Notes: a model not told the origin generated them from the sequence alone. 64,000 bases of DNA from Thalassococcus_A lentus (GCF_028023555.1 NZ_JAQIOY010000007.1:62001-126000), one strand, 5' to 3'. Shown: positions 23,454 through 32,250, numbered from the stretch's first letter. Translations and numbers: made by a program.

Positions 23454-23915
23454 TTATCCCTTGATGTGGAAAACGACGCGCTGTTCGAATTCGGTGCCAT
23501 CCAGCGCGACAGCATTCATGCGAATATTCCAATTGCCCGGTGCAAGCGCCTCGCGCGCGACATAGGCCTTGCCGTCAAAGGCAAACGCAGGGGTTCGGTC
23601 ATCCTTGACGTGGGTGGGGCGGCCCAAGGTGGTCTTGAGCGATCCAACCTGAACGGGACGCCCGTCACTGTCAGTGATGGACAATATCAGCAAACCGCCC
23701 GTGTGGCGCGCCGCGACGCTCCAACCCAGGGATTCCTGCGCGATACGTCTATCTTCAAAGGTCTGGCTGGCGACGTAGGAATTCTTGGTTTCAACCCCCG
23801 GAAAGGTTTTGACCGCCGAGACCGCCAGCGCAACATTCGCGCCGATGATGATGGTGAATGCACCGACGAACACTCCGGCTGCATGCCACCCTGTAAATTG
23901 CTTTGCCTTTGCCAT
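23454..23915 (-). CDS. ccoH: cbb3 oxidase assembly protein CcoH (FixH family)
   Basis: The 153-residue protein has one N-terminal membrane helix (about 10-33, HAAGVFVGAFTIIIGANVALAV). The periplasmic FixH domain contains SYVASQTFEDRRIAQESLGW and LAPGNWNIRMNAV. CcoH associates with CcoN and CcoP and is needed for stable cbb3 assembly. I chose ATG 23915, which overlaps the last base of ccoG. The longer open frame would overlap ccoG by about 70 bases. It sits 6 bp upstream of ccoI. Confidence 0.9.
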   Translation of the reverse strand: MAKAKQFTGWHAAGVFVGAFTIIIGANVALAVSAVKTFPGVETKNSYVASQTFEDRRIAQESLGWSVAARHTGGLLILSITDSDGRPVQVGSLKTTLGRPTHVKDDRTPAFAFDGKAYVAREALAPGNWNIRMNAVALDGTEFEQRVVFHIKG

Positions 23916-25339
23916 CAGTTGGCGCTCCCATTGTAAACGGTGTCGTTGTAGGCCCGGTCGCCTGTGGTCAGATCTTCGACCCATAACCGGAATTCCGTGC
24001 GTTCGGATGCCGCCGCTTCGGACCCTTTCGGCGCAATCACATAGACCTTTTGCAGATAGGTCTGGTTCGCCGGCACCGTGACGGTTTCATAAGGCGATCC
24101 TTCAAGCTGGACCCGTAGGGCTGGATCGCCATTCAACGTAATCCGGAACGGACGATCTTCGCCGTGCTTGTTCAAAAGGCGCACATCGTAGGTGTTGCGG
24201 ATCGATCCATCCGAGAGCGTCACGAAAGTCGGATTGCGGACGGGCGCAACGGTCATTTCGATTTCGGGCCTGATGAACAGGGCAAAGACCAGTCCGAGCC
24301 CCACCAGCGACCAAAGCGAGGTGTACATGATGACACGCGGACGGAAGACATGCTTCCAGAGCGATTTGGGCGCCTGGCCTGCCCGTTCATTGGCCTCATC
24401 CGAAAGCGCCATGTAGTCGATCAGACCGCGCGGCTTGCCGATCTTGGCCATCATGTCATCACAGGCATCAATGCACAGCGCGCATGTGATGCATTCGAGC
24501 TGTTGGCCGTCGCGGATGTCGATGCCCACCGGACAGACATTTACGCAAGCCATGCAATCGATACAGTCGCCAAGCCCCTGTTCTTCGCGTTGTTTGCCTT
24601 TTCCGCGCGGCTCACCGCGCCATTCGCGATAGCCGACTACCAATGTGTCTTCGTCCATCATGGCGGCCTGAATGCGCGGCCATGGGCAGGCATAAATACA
24701 AATCTGTTCGCGGGCAAAACCACCAAAGAAGAAGGTCGTCAGTGTCAGCACCAACATGGTGGTATAGGCCACCGGATGCGCCTGCCCGGTGACCAAATCA
24801 CGCAAGAGCGTGGGCGCATCCGCGAAATAGAAGACCCATGCGCCGCCCGTCGCCAAACCGATCAGAAACCATGCAACCCATTTGGTCATGCGCAGGCGCA
24901 GCTTGCGGAAGTCCAGTTTCTTTTGTCTGTGCAGCCGCAGACGCGCGTTCCGATCACCTTCAATCCAGCGCTCGACCAGAATGTACAGATCCGTCCAGAC
25001 CGTCTGCGGACAAGCGTAGCCACACCACACACGGCCAAGCGCCGAGGTAAACAGAAACAGCCCCAGCCCGGCCATGATCAACAGGCCCGCTACGAAATAG
25101 AATTCATGCGGCCAAATCTCGATCCAGAAGAAAAAGAAACGCCGATTGGCCAGATCAACCAGCACTGCCTGATCCGGAAGCTGCGGCCCACGATCCCAAC
25201 GCAGCCAAGGGGTCACATAGTAGATCCCAAGGGTCACGATCATGATCACCCATTTGAGATTGCGGAATTTTCCAGACACACGGCGCGGGAAAATCGGCTC
25301 GCGCGATGCGTAAAGGCTTTCGGGTTGGGAATCAGACAC
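23915..25339 (-). CDS. ccoG: cbb3 oxidase accessory Fe-S protein CcoG
   Basis: The 474-residue membrane protein has about five hydrophobic helices. A NosR/NapH-like segment reads VWCGYACPQTVWTDLY. A pair of ferredoxin-like clusters carries CIDCMACVNVCP and CITCALCIDACDD, and a C-terminal Ig-like FixG domain follows. CcoG reduces Cu(II) for cbb3 assembly in characterised systems. I chose the GTG at 25339 (SDSQPESLYASREP follows), preceded by CCAGGAGCG. The upstream open frame lacks similarity and would cover the FNR box at 25404-25417. It is the first gene of ccoGHIS. Confidence 0.92.
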   Translation of the reverse strand: MSDSQPESLYASREPIFPRRVSGKFRNLKWVIMIVTLGIYYVTPWLRWDRGPQLPDQAVLVDLANRRFFFFWIEIWPHEFYFVAGLLIMAGLGLFLFTSALGRVWCGYACPQTVWTDLYILVERWIEGDRNARLRLHRQKKLDFRKLRLRMTKWVAWFLIGLATGGAWVFYFADAPTLLRDLVTGQAHPVAYTTMLVLTLTTFFFGGFAREQICIYACPWPRIQAAMMDEDTLVVGYREWRGEPRGKGKQREEQGLGDCIDCMACVNVCPVGIDIRDGQQLECITCALCIDACDDMMAKIGKPRGLIDYMALSDEANERAGQAPKSLWKHVFRPRVIMYTSLWSLVGLGLVFALFIRPEIEMTVAPVRNPTFVTLSDGSIRNTYDVRLLNKHGEDRPFRITLNGDPALRVQLEGSPYETVTVPANQTYLQKVYVIAPKGSEAAASERTEFRLWVEDLTTGDRAYNDTVYNGSAN

Positions 25340-25403
25340 AGCAGAATCGCTCCTGGCGAAGTTTGGCGTTGGCCCGTTTTCCCAGAGCGCGCCGCCGCCA
25401 ACC

Positions 25404-25417
25404 TTGACCTGAGTCAA
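25404..25417. promoter_or_regulatory. FNR-type box upstream of ccoG
   Basis: TTGACCTGAGTCAA is a TTGAY-N4-RTCAA site whose half-sites are perfectly symmetrical. It ends 65 bp upstream of the ccoG GTG start and lies just past the end of the LysR gene. It fits FnrL activation of ccoGHIS. Confidence 0.7.
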
Positions 25418-25433
25418 ATACTGAGTCTGTGAT

Positions 25434-26306
25434 TTAGCTTTTTCGCACTTCCGAGCGCAGCCAGCGCAAAAAATCGCGCAATGGTGGCCTGTGAACACCC
25501 GGTCGCGTCACCAAATAGTAACCGCCTTTGCGGGCATCTTCGTATAGCAGCTTCAGGCGGCCCGCCTCGATGTCCTGCTGGACAAAGACTGCAGCCGTGA
25601 TGGCAATGCCCTGCCCTTGTCGTGCCGCCTCAAGCATCAGATTTCCGGGCAACTCGGTATATCCGGCCTCTCCAGGTTTTGCACCCTGCTGTTCGAGCCA
25701 TTTCGAAGCCTCGGTTGTTCCCAGCTCTTGCAGCCAGTGAAACCGAGCCAAATCTTTGGGCGTGGTGATATCGGCGTTATTCAACAAGGCCGGCGCCGCC
25801 ACAACGGCAATTGACGAGGGCAGAAACAGTTCCGCCTCCAACCCCGGCCATGTCCCCGTTCCGTAGCGCAGAGCCAAATCAATGCCGCCCGGTTCCAGCG
25901 GCCGGATCGCCGCGCTTGGATCAATCATGAGGTTCACCTCGGGGTGACGCTCGCGAAATCGCGCCAGTCGCGGCATCAACCAACCCGAGGCAAAACTGGG
26001 CGTGACAGAAATCTGCAAAGCACGGCGGGCGTTGGCCCCGGTGAGCGCTTCGACGCTTTGTTGAATCGCACCAAAACCATCGATCAATGCCTTGGCCAAT
26101 GCGTCTCCTTCTGCGGTCAGCCGCATTTGCCGCCCCGCCCGATCCAGCAAGGAAACACCCATATGCGCCTCAAGCGCGCGCAATTGCTGCGAGACCGCAG
26201 CATGGCTGACATTCAAGGCGGCCCCCGCCGCGCTCACCGAACCGGTGTCGACATAGGCCCCGAAGGCTCGCAAGGCGGATAGAGGGGGAAGTGCCGACCA
26301 GTCCAT
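25434..26306 (-). CDS. LysR-family regulator, GcvA-like
   Basis: The 290-residue protein begins with PPLSALRAFGAYVDTGSVSAAGAALNVSHAAVSQQLRALE, the DNA-binding domain of GcvA-type LysR regulators, with the SLLDRAGRQMRLT wing. The effector domain has the GcvA-like PSFASGWLMPRLARF and DLALRYGTGTWPG motifs. It ends 95 bp before ccoG on the same strand and so overlaps the space around the ccoG promoter. Its target is not evident. The divergent side holds only a doubtful small ORF in a 361-bp gap. Confidence 0.87.
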   Translation of the reverse strand: MDWSALPPLSALRAFGAYVDTGSVSAAGAALNVSHAAVSQQLRALEAHMGVSLLDRAGRQMRLTAEGDALAKALIDGFGAIQQSVEALTGANARRALQISVTPSFASGWLMPRLARFRERHPEVNLMIDPSAAIRPLEPGGIDLALRYGTGTWPGLEAELFLPSSIAVVAAPALLNNADITTPKDLARFHWLQELGTTEASKWLEQQGAKPGEAGYTELPGNLMLEAARQGQGIAITAAVFVQQDIEAGRLKLLYEDARKGGYYLVTRPGVHRPPLRDFLRWLRSEVRKS

Positions 26307-26667
26307 ATGTCAATTTTTCTTACATAACTAATTTATTGATGACTCGCATGAAATGGAAGGTTTGGTCAATATCGTATGTACAAAGTCAGATTTAGAGAGG
26401 TCGAAAAGATGCTTGGAATATTCGCAAATTCTTTCATGACTGCAACACGCACACAGGGTGGTGCTGATCAGCGCAACCATCGGGATGCACCGCAGCCAAC
26501 CCATTGGATCGAGGATGATCTTCCTTTTCGCCGGTTTGCCGGACGCAGGACAGGCCGTCATGATTGATCCGATTGTTCTGCAACCCGAACTGGCGTTTCG
26601 CGGGCTGGTAAAGCCGCGCAAAACAGCGCCCGGTTCCGCTCGGAAACGCTAGACCACCATGCGGCGG
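26307..26667. other. 361-bp gap with no secure gene
   Basis: This stretch between the GcvA-like regulator and the MFS transporter begins AT-rich (26310-26360, likely promoter for the minus-strand LysR gene and possibly for a plus-strand transcript) and becomes GC-rich after 26440. Two short overlapping plus-strand frames are open (26409-26567 and 26458-26652), neither with recognised similarity. The arrangement could be a decayed gene with a frame break. I see no repeats or insertion-sequence ends. Confidence 0.4.
26409..26567 (+). CDS. Doubtful small protein, 52 residues
   Basis: The ATG at 26409 is preceded by GAGAGG at suitable spacing. The 52-residue product begins MLGIFANSFMTATRTQGG and ends in a basic, Arg-rich tail, with no family I recognise. 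It is divergent from the LysR gene, the usual place for a LysR target. The alternative frame 26458-26652 is open as well and reads more hydrophobic, so a frameshifted remnant is equally possible. Only the ribosome site and position support it. Confidence 0.25.
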   Translation: MLGIFANSFMTATRTQGGADQRNHRDAPQPTHWIEDDLPFRRFAGRRTGRHD

Positions 26668-27906
26668 CTAGGCATCGATCCTCAGCCGCCGCAGCCCGTA
26701 TACGAACAAGACGACCGAGCCAAAGGCCCCAATGAAAAACGGAATACGCAACGCAAGATCGCGGCCAATCTGAGGTTCCAGAGCGGCGACGATCCACCCT
26801 CCGATCAAAGCGCCAAAAGGCATCATGCCCCAGCCAAAAAAACGGTAGAGCGCGTTGACCCGGCCCAGCATGTCATCAGGGATCATTCTTTGACGATATG
26901 ACACCGTCACAATGTTCCAAAGCAGCGCTACGACCATTTCCAAAAACAAAGCCGCGCCAGCAATCCAAGGGTTCGATGTCCAGCCAAGCACGGCAAAAGG
27001 CACAGCCATCAGCGCCAAAGCCAGCCATAGGCTGACTTGGCCGCCCAGTCTTGCAATCACACGCGGCCCGATCAAACCGCCAAGCACGCCGCCAAAGGCA
27101 CCCGCGGTCAACAAGATGCCGTGGCCTGTCGCATCCAGACCCAACCGTTCCTGTGACACCAGCACCAGCAAAGTGATCAACATCATGTTGAATGCATTGA
27201 TGAGCCCCAACATCAGCGCCAAACGCAGCAGAACCACGTTGCTGCGCAGCCACGTCCAGCTTTCCCTGATCTGCGGCCATACCTTGGCCGCTGGCGGCTT
27301 GGGTCGGGGTGGCACACGGATGCACCACACCAGCCAAGCGGCCAAACCAAAAGTTACAGCATCCAGCACAAAGGGCGCCGGCACAGACCAGGCAATCAGG
27401 AAACCCGCCAACGGCGGCCCGACGAATGACCCGGCCACGTGCTCGACGCTCCAGAGCTGGCCGTTTGCTGTTTCAAGGTCTTCCTTGTCCACAATTGCAG
27501 GCAAAAATGTTTGGGCTGCATTGTCGCGAACAACCTCGGCCGCGCCCAAGGCAAAGGCAAACGTGGACAAAAGCAGGATATAGACCGTCTCTGCACCGGT
27601 GGCCGGAAGGCCCGGCAAGGACAGGATCACGGCAACAACGCCGGCAGTCAGCAACAGCCGCAATGCGTCGGCCTGAACCATAAGACGACGCCTGTCATGC
27701 CTGTCGGCAAGGATCCCCGCCGGGATTGAAAACAGCATCCAAGGCAGTTTGGACGCAAAAGCGACCAAGGCAATCAAAGCAGGGTCACGGGTGATCAGGG
27801 TCGCAAGCCAAGGGAAAGCCAGCGCTGAAACACCATCCCCCAGATTTGAAATCGCTGTCGCGGAAAACAAAAGGCGGAAATTTCGGCTGGACTGGAACAA
27901 GGACAT
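26668..27906 (-). CDS. Major facilitator superfamily exporter
   Basis: The 412-residue protein has twelve predicted hydrophobic segments and the loop 2-3 signature ADRHDRRRLM at about 60-70, typical of drug and siderophore exporters related to EntS. It starts MSLFQSSRNFRLLFSATAISNLGDGVSALAFPW, the common N-terminus of this subgroup. I chose ATG 27906. The open frame continues upstream for 61 codons, but this part is non-hydrophobic and unrelated. There are no siderophore genes nearby, so the substrate is unknown. Confidence 0.85.
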   Translation of the reverse strand: MSLFQSSRNFRLLFSATAISNLGDGVSALAFPWLATLITRDPALIALVAFASKLPWMLFSIPAGILADRHDRRRLMVQADALRLLLTAGVVAVILSLPGLPATGAETVYILLLSTFAFALGAAEVVRDNAAQTFLPAIVDKEDLETANGQLWSVEHVAGSFVGPPLAGFLIAWSVPAPFVLDAVTFGLAAWLVWCIRVPPRPKPPAAKVWPQIRESWTWLRSNVVLLRLALMLGLINAFNMMLITLLVLVSQERLGLDATGHGILLTAGAFGGVLGGLIGPRVIARLGGQVSLWLALALMAVPFAVLGWTSNPWIAGAALFLEMVVALLWNIVTVSYRQRMIPDDMLGRVNALYRFFGWGMMPFGALIGGWIVAALEPQIGRDLALRIPFFIGAFGSVVLFVYGLRRLRIDA

Positions 27907-28167
27907 GCCCTGATAGGGCGATCCCAACAGCAGGAAGTCAACCAAGGAGCGCCGCAAAAGGGCACCGGCATCCCAGGAAACGCGCGAACAGGACGGGATG
28001 CCGGTGCAGACCACGGCACTCTTGCGGGCACCGGGCATAACCGGACGCCACGGGAAGGAAGCAAGTGACGCCCAAGATATGCCCTTCATCTAGGCATTGG
28101 CCGCCCGTTTCTTTGACATGGCTCAAATAGAGTGACTTTTGTTACGCCGATTACCCGCGCGCTGCGC

Positions 28168-29055
28168 CTAGGGAACGTCAATCGCCTTGGCTTCGGCCAT
28201 ATGGTCCGGCTCAACGTGGATCGACACCGTACACTGGTCGATCTCGGATTGCAGCGCCGCCTCGATCCGGTCGCAGATCTCGTGGGCGTCGTGAACGCTC
28301 ATGCCGCCCGGAACCACCAGATGGAATTCAACGAAGGTGGCCGGGCCTGCATGGCGCGCACGCAAATCATGGGCCTGCACAGCGCCGCCACCATTGGCCG
28401 CAATGATCCGCCGCATCATGATCAGATCTGCCTCGGGCACGCTTTCGTCCATCAGCCCGCCAACAGATCCCCGGATTACAACCCAACCGGACCAAAGGAT
28501 GTTCACCGCCACCAAGATGGCCAAGGCCGGATCGAGCCACGCCCAACCCGTCAGAAAGGCAAGCGCCACACCCAGAGTCACCCCCACTGAGGACAGAACG
28601 TCACTCAGCAGATGCCTGCCATCTGCCGCCAAAGCCGGCGACGACAATGCCCGACCAGCCCGCAGCAGAACCCAGCACCACGCGCCATTGATGAGACCGG
28701 CAAACAGGTTCAGCGCCAGACCGTCCCATGGCGCATCCAATGCGCGCGGGTCTATCAACCCGGCCCACGCTTCGCGCAGGATCAGCAGTGCAGCGATGAC
28801 GATCAGCACGCCTTCGAGAACTGCGCTGAAATACTCTGCCTTATGGTGTCCGAAAGGATGCCCTTCATCGGCAGGTCGCGCGGCAACCCGCAACGCGATT
28901 AATGCAGCCAAGGCCGTCGCAACATTCACAATGCTTTCGAGCGCGTCGGACAGCAGCGCAATCGACCCGGTCATCAGCCAAGCCAAAACCTTGATCCCAA
29001 GAACCAGAAGGCCAATAGCCACACTGCCCCAGGCGATCTTGACGGCCTTGGTCAT
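28168..29055 (-). CDS. Cation diffusion facilitator (CDF) metal transporter
   Basis: The 295-residue protein belongs to the CDF family that exports Zn, Fe, Mn or Co in exchange for protons. Six membrane helices occupy about 1-205. ALLSDALESIVN in helix 2 and the HPFGHHKAEYFS loop after it carry the metal-site Asp and His residues, and the second site lies in LAADGRHLLSDVLSS. The cytoplasmic C-terminal domain (about 210-295) has the dimer fold with VQAHDLRARHAGPATFVEFHLVVPG. Metal specificity cannot be set with confidence from these motifs. Confidence 0.9.
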   Translation of the reverse strand: MTKAVKIAWGSVAIGLLVLGIKVLAWLMTGSIALLSDALESIVNVATALAALIALRVAARPADEGHPFGHHKAEYFSAVLEGVLIVIAALLILREAWAGLIDPRALDAPWDGLALNLFAGLINGAWCWVLLRAGRALSSPALAADGRHLLSDVLSSVGVTLGVALAFLTGWAWLDPALAILVAVNILWSGWVVIRGSVGGLMDESVPEADLIMMRRIIAANGGGAVQAHDLRARHAGPATFVEFHLVVPGGMSVHDAHEICDRIEAALQSEIDQCTVSIHVEPDHMAEAKAIDVP

Positions 29056-29135
29056 CGGTACTCGGGCTCCTTGGGCACTGCGTGTTTCTCGGGTCTAGCC
29101 TTTGGTCGACGGCCCTGCAACCGTTCAGAACAAAG

Positions 29136-29163
29136 CAAAAAGGCTCGCCTTTTCAGGCGAGCC
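29136..29163 (-). terminator. Terminator after mscL
   Basis: GGCTCGCCT and AGGCGAGCC form a perfect nine-pair stem with a four-base loop. On the minus strand it is followed by TTTTTG. It lies 25 bp after the mscL stop. Confidence 0.85.
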
Positions 29164-29188
29164 CCGGATCAAAGCGAAAGGCTTTGGA

Positions 29189-29617
29189 TTACTTGGCGAG
29201 CGAGTCGCGGATTTCCATCAGGATATCCAGCTCGCTTGGGCCTGCGGGCTCTTCGGCTGCCGCTTCTTCCTCTTTCGCCGCTTCTTCTTTCATGCGGTTC
29301 ACCCACTTCACCAGCAGAAACACCACAAACGCGATGATCAAGAAGTTGATGATGGCCATGATGAAGGCACCGTAGGCAAAGACTGCCGCGCCGGTTTCGC
29401 GGGCTGCTTCGAGGCTTGCGCCTTCAGCCACATCGCCAGACAGAACAGCGTAGTTATTGGTAAAGTCGACACCGCCCATGAACAGGCCGATGATCGGGTT
29501 GATCAGATCACCCACCAAAGACGTCACGATAGCGGTGAAGGCCGCACCGATGATGATACCCACGGCCATGTCCATGACATTGCCTTTGGCGATAAAATCT
29601 TTGAACTCTTGAATCAT
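29189..29617 (-). CDS. mscL: Large-conductance mechanosensitive channel MscL
   Basis: The 142-residue protein forms a homopentameric channel that opens under membrane tension to release solutes on hypo-osmotic shock. It starts MIQEFKDFIAKGNVMDMAVGIIIGAAFTAIV, the conserved N-terminal helix and pore-lining TM1. A periplasmic loop follows, then TM2 (AFIMAIINFLIIAFVVFLLV) and a cytoplasmic helix with a Glu/Ala-rich stretch (EEAAKEEEAAAEE). I chose ATG 29617. The open frame upstream is not conserved. Confidence 0.95.
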   Translation of the reverse strand: MIQEFKDFIAKGNVMDMAVGIIIGAAFTAIVTSLVGDLINPIIGLFMGGVDFTNNYAVLSGDVAEGASLEAARETGAAVFAYGAFIMAIINFLIIAFVVFLLVKWVNRMKEEAAKEEEAAAEEPAGPSELDILMEIRDSLAK

Positions 29618-29765
29618 TGTGTTCCCCACTTGTTGGCTCGGCCGGGTATTCCCGGCGCGTGCGCATCTAAACATTGCATCAGCGCTATCGCACAACAACA
29701 AATGTGGGAAAGCGGGAAAAACTGCCTAAGTTTCACCCATCCTGTAGTCCAAAAGGTTCATCACG

Positions 29766-30464
29766 ATGACATTCCCCAACGCACATCCAATTGCCACACG
29801 CTGGCCCGCGAGCCATCCGGACCGCATTCAGCTCTACTCATTCCCGACGCCAAATGGTGTGAAAGCGTCGATCGCGCTTGAGGAAATGGGTTTGCCTTAC
29901 GAGGCCCACAAAGTCACCCTCGCGGATGCGGATGTGAAAAGCGATGCCTTTCTTGCGCTGAACCCGAACAACAAGATCCCAGCCATCATCGACCCCAACG
30001 GGCCCGACGGCGAACCGGTTGCCATGTTTGAGTCCGGTGCCATCCTGATCTATCTGGCCGAAAAAACGGGCCGGTTCATCGGGAAAACCGCAACCGAAAA
30101 GGCCAAGGTCATCCAATGGCTCATGTTCCAGATGGGTGGCGTCGGCCCCATGTTTGGTCAGCTGGGTTTTTTCTACAAATTTGCTGGCAGTCAAATCGAA
30201 GACCCGCGACCGCAAGAACGCTATATCAATGAAGCAAAGCGGTTGCTGAATGTCGTCGAGACAGCCCTTGAAGGTCAGGACTGGATTGCCGGGGACTACT
30301 CGATCGCGGATATCGCGCTGGGTCCATGGCTGGGTGCCTTGGAATTCTACGGAGCGCGGGAGGTGACGGGATGGGACAATCATCCGCGCACTGTCGCCTA
30401 TCTTGAACGCTTCCTTGCCCGCCCCGCGGTGCAGCGTGGCCGCTTGATCCCATCACGCGATTGA
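29766..30464 (+). CDS. Glutathione S-transferase, Nu-class (YghU/YfcG-like)
   Basis: The 232-residue protein has the thioredoxin-like N-terminal domain (about 20-105) with IQLYSFPTPNGVKASIALEEMGLPYE and the glutathione-binding NPNNKIPAI and ESGAILIYLAE motifs. The helical C-terminal domain (about 115-225) has QWLMFQMGGVGPMFGQ and DYSIADIALGPW. This arrangement is that of the Nu-class proteins YghU and YfcG, which act as disulfide-bond oxidoreductases or peroxidases with glutathione. It stands alone and shares a convergent hairpin with the ytoQ-like gene. Confidence 0.9.
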   Translation: MTFPNAHPIATRWPASHPDRIQLYSFPTPNGVKASIALEEMGLPYEAHKVTLADADVKSDAFLALNPNNKIPAIIDPNGPDGEPVAMFESGAILIYLAEKTGRFIGKTATEKAKVIQWLMFQMGGVGPMFGQLGFFYKFAGSQIEDPRPQERYINEAKRLLNVVETALEGQDWIAGDYSIADIALGPWLGALEFYGAREVTGWDNHPRTVAYLERFLARPAVQRGRLIPSRD

Positions 30465-30472
30465 CGAACACT

Positions 30473-30501
30473 GCAAGGCCGGGCATCGCGCCCGGCCTTG
30501 C
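30473..30501. terminator. Convergent hairpin between gst and ytoQ-like gene
   Basis: GCAAGGCCGGGC and GCCCGGCCTTGC form a perfect twelve-pair stem with a five-base loop between convergent genes. There is no T tract on either side, so it may act with Rho or only block read-through. Confidence 0.6.
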
Positions 30502-30506
30502 ATCCA

Positions 30507-30956
30507 TTAGGCGGGCAGCGCCCCGGTCAACACATAGCGCAGGATCTGAACGACCTGTTCAGGTGTACGGGCAACAGCCAAAGCCGCGGCATCAACTTCT
30601 TTGAGCGCGTGATCGTGTTCCGGCTGCTGCAGAATGATCAATGATTTACCCAATGCGCTGGCATAGCCCGCGTCAAAGGCCGCATTCCACTGCTTGTACT
30701 TTTCGCCAAAACGCACAACCACGACATCCGCATCGGCAATTCCCTTGCGCGTCCGGATCGCATTCACCATCGCGCCCTTATGGTCATGCCAATATTTGTT
30801 CGGCTCTTCGCCAAGGATCGAGACCCCACAATCATCACTGGCATCATGATCTGTCACCGGCGCATTAAAGGTCACATCCAGTCCTTGGGCACCGGACATG
30901 ATCTGTTCACGCCAATCGGTGTGAATTTCGCCGGACAGATAAACGTTCAAACCCAT
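30507..30956 (-). CDS. YtoQ-family protein
   Basis: The 149-residue protein matches YtoQ, a small family of unknown function with a nucleoside-deoxyribosyltransferase-like fold. It has VYLSGEIHTDWRE at the start, VTDHDASDDCGVSILGEEPNKYWHDHKGA, then IADADVVVVRFGEKYKQWNAAFDAG and a late ALGKSLIIL strand. The D-x-V-V-V-R-F-G-E-K-Y-K-Q-W-N-A segment is the family hallmark. It is probably cytoplasmic. The substrate is not known. Confidence 0.85.
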   Translation of the reverse strand: MGLNVYLSGEIHTDWREQIMSGAQGLDVTFNAPVTDHDASDDCGVSILGEEPNKYWHDHKGAMVNAIRTRKGIADADVVVVRFGEKYKQWNAAFDAGYASALGKSLIILQQPEHDHALKEVDAAALAVARTPEQVVQILRYVLTGALPA

Positions 30957-31077
30957 GTTTTGCTCTCTTCCTGATTGCCAACTTCTGAATGACCTAGAGG
31001 CCGGATGCGCGGCGGCAATTCACAATGCGATCGCCGTGCCACGTTGAGCCGCCTGATCCTTCAGTGCCGGAAACAAA

Positions 31078-31102
31078 CGGCGTGATCAATCATTGATCGC
31101 CG
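31078..31102 (-). terminator. Palindromic hairpin downstream of cytochrome genes
   Basis: The 25-bp near-palindrome CGGCG-TGATCAAT-C-ATTGATCG-CCG, read on the minus strand, is followed by TTTGTTT and lies 24 bp after the cytochrome c stop. It is probably an intrinsic terminator. Its ATCAA and TTGAT half-sites are in the wrong order to be an FNR box. Confidence 0.55.
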
Positions 31103-31126
31103 GACACCCTGAGTCTGAACCCAGTT

Positions 31127-31633
31127 TCACTCATGTGGGGGATTGCGCGTTTGATGCAGCGCTTGAATGTCCTCGGGCCAGTTGGAATGAATGAAGGCAA
31201 GAATGTTCCATATCTCATCGTCCGTCAGCTGGCCTTCGAAACCGGGCATCCCGCTGGTAAACGAAGACAGGCCCATACGCTCTACGATCTTTGCACCGCC
31301 AAGTTTGGTGTAGTCGAAATTCTGCACATTCGAATGATGCCAAGTGTGGCCAGTTTCGTCATGCGGCGGCGCAGGCAAGACACCATTTTCATCCGGAACC
31401 TGCCAGTCAGGGGCACCCTCAAGATCAGCTCCATGACACGCTGCGCAGTTATCGGCATAGAGTGTTTTGCCGGCGACCAGATCGCGACCGTCCAATTCAT
31501 GCCCAGCGTGCGCGGCATTCGTCCCTGCCAAGGCCATGACAAATCCGAAAAGAACACTCGCCCAATGGGATCGCCCACGAAGCCGTGCCACACAGGCTGC
31601 CCATGGTCCGTGATCCATCCCAAGCGCCATCAT
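31127..31633 (-). CDS. Class I c-type cytochrome, monohaem
   Basis: The 168-residue protein has a hydrophobic export segment (about 24-42, WASVLFGFVMALAGTNAAHAG) and a single haem site NCAACHGADLEG. The GMPGFEGQLTDDEIWNILAFIHS ending contains the probable axial Met and the usual C-terminal helix of soluble class I cytochromes. The insert HDETGHTWHHSNVQNFDYTKLGG is His-rich. The start overlaps the cytochrome c' stop by four bases, so the pair forms an operon. It could shuttle electrons between membrane complexes or serve a periplasmic oxidase. Confidence 0.85.
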   Translation of the reverse strand: MMALGMDHGPWAACVARLRGRSHWASVLFGFVMALAGTNAAHAGHELDGRDLVAGKTLYADNCAACHGADLEGAPDWQVPDENGVLPAPPHDETGHTWHHSNVQNFDYTKLGGAKIVERMGLSSFTSGMPGFEGQLTDDEIWNILAFIHSNWPEDIQALHQTRNPPHE

Positions 31634-32070
31634 TTGCGGTACTCCTGATGGCAGGATTTACAAGCCGCACCCAGACGGGCCAATCCAGCGTTCAAATCTT
31701 GCCGGGTTTCCAGAGTGCCCGCCAATTCACGCGTCAAAGTTTCAAGCGCCTCGGCCCTAAGCTCGAAGTCCGCAAAATTTTCCCAGATTGATGGGAGCGC
31801 CTCTGATTTCGGGTCGTTTTCTTGCGCCCGAAACAACGCGATCGTTTCGCCAGCGTGTTTTGCAATCTTAGCCACCGCAAGGTTCGCTTGCTTGGGGTCA
31901 AACGGCGTTTCACCCTTGGCCATCTGCCCGAGAACCTTGGTGGCGTCCTGCTGTTGTTTCATCGATTCCATGCGCTTTAGCACAGCCGGGTTCGAAACAC
32001 CGGTATGCGCGGCGATCCAAGTGGCACACAGGGTCAACGACAGTGTCATGGCCAAGAAGGGTTTTCGCAT
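31630..32070 (-). CDS. Cytochrome c' (class II cytochrome c)
   Basis: The 146-residue protein has a signal peptide (about 1-21) and a predicted four-helix bundle with the haem site near the C-terminus, AACKSCHQEYRK, as in class II cytochromes. NPAVLKRMESMKQQQD near the start resembles the first helix, whose Arg/Met residues pack the haem. Cytochromes c' bind NO or CO in the periplasm and may protect against nitrosative stress. No denitrification genes are in this window. It overlaps the class I cytochrome gene by four bases. Confidence 0.87.
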   Translation of the reverse strand: MRKPFLAMTLSLTLCATWIAAHTGVSNPAVLKRMESMKQQQDATKVLGQMAKGETPFDPKQANLAVAKIAKHAGETIALFRAQENDPKSEALPSIWENFADFELRAEALETLTRELAGTLETRQDLNAGLARLGAACKSCHQEYRK

Positions 32071-32250
32071 GGTTGTTTCCTATATCCGGTGGCGGTTTCT
32101 GCTCAGCCAATGTTGTACACTTTCGGCTGCGTGTTCAGCGCCTTTGCAACCAAACTAGCGGTTCCAGCAAGGGGAAGGTCAAGCCGCGCGTGGCAGCATA
32201 AACACGAAAGTGAAAAGGACCGGAGCAACATTGGGTGAGTGGGAATTGGC

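Noticed and set aside
31084..31098. GATCAATCATTGATC as an FNR box
   Set aside because: The half-sites are in inverted order (ATCAA before TTGAT) and the element lies downstream of a gene, where it forms a terminator-like hairpin.
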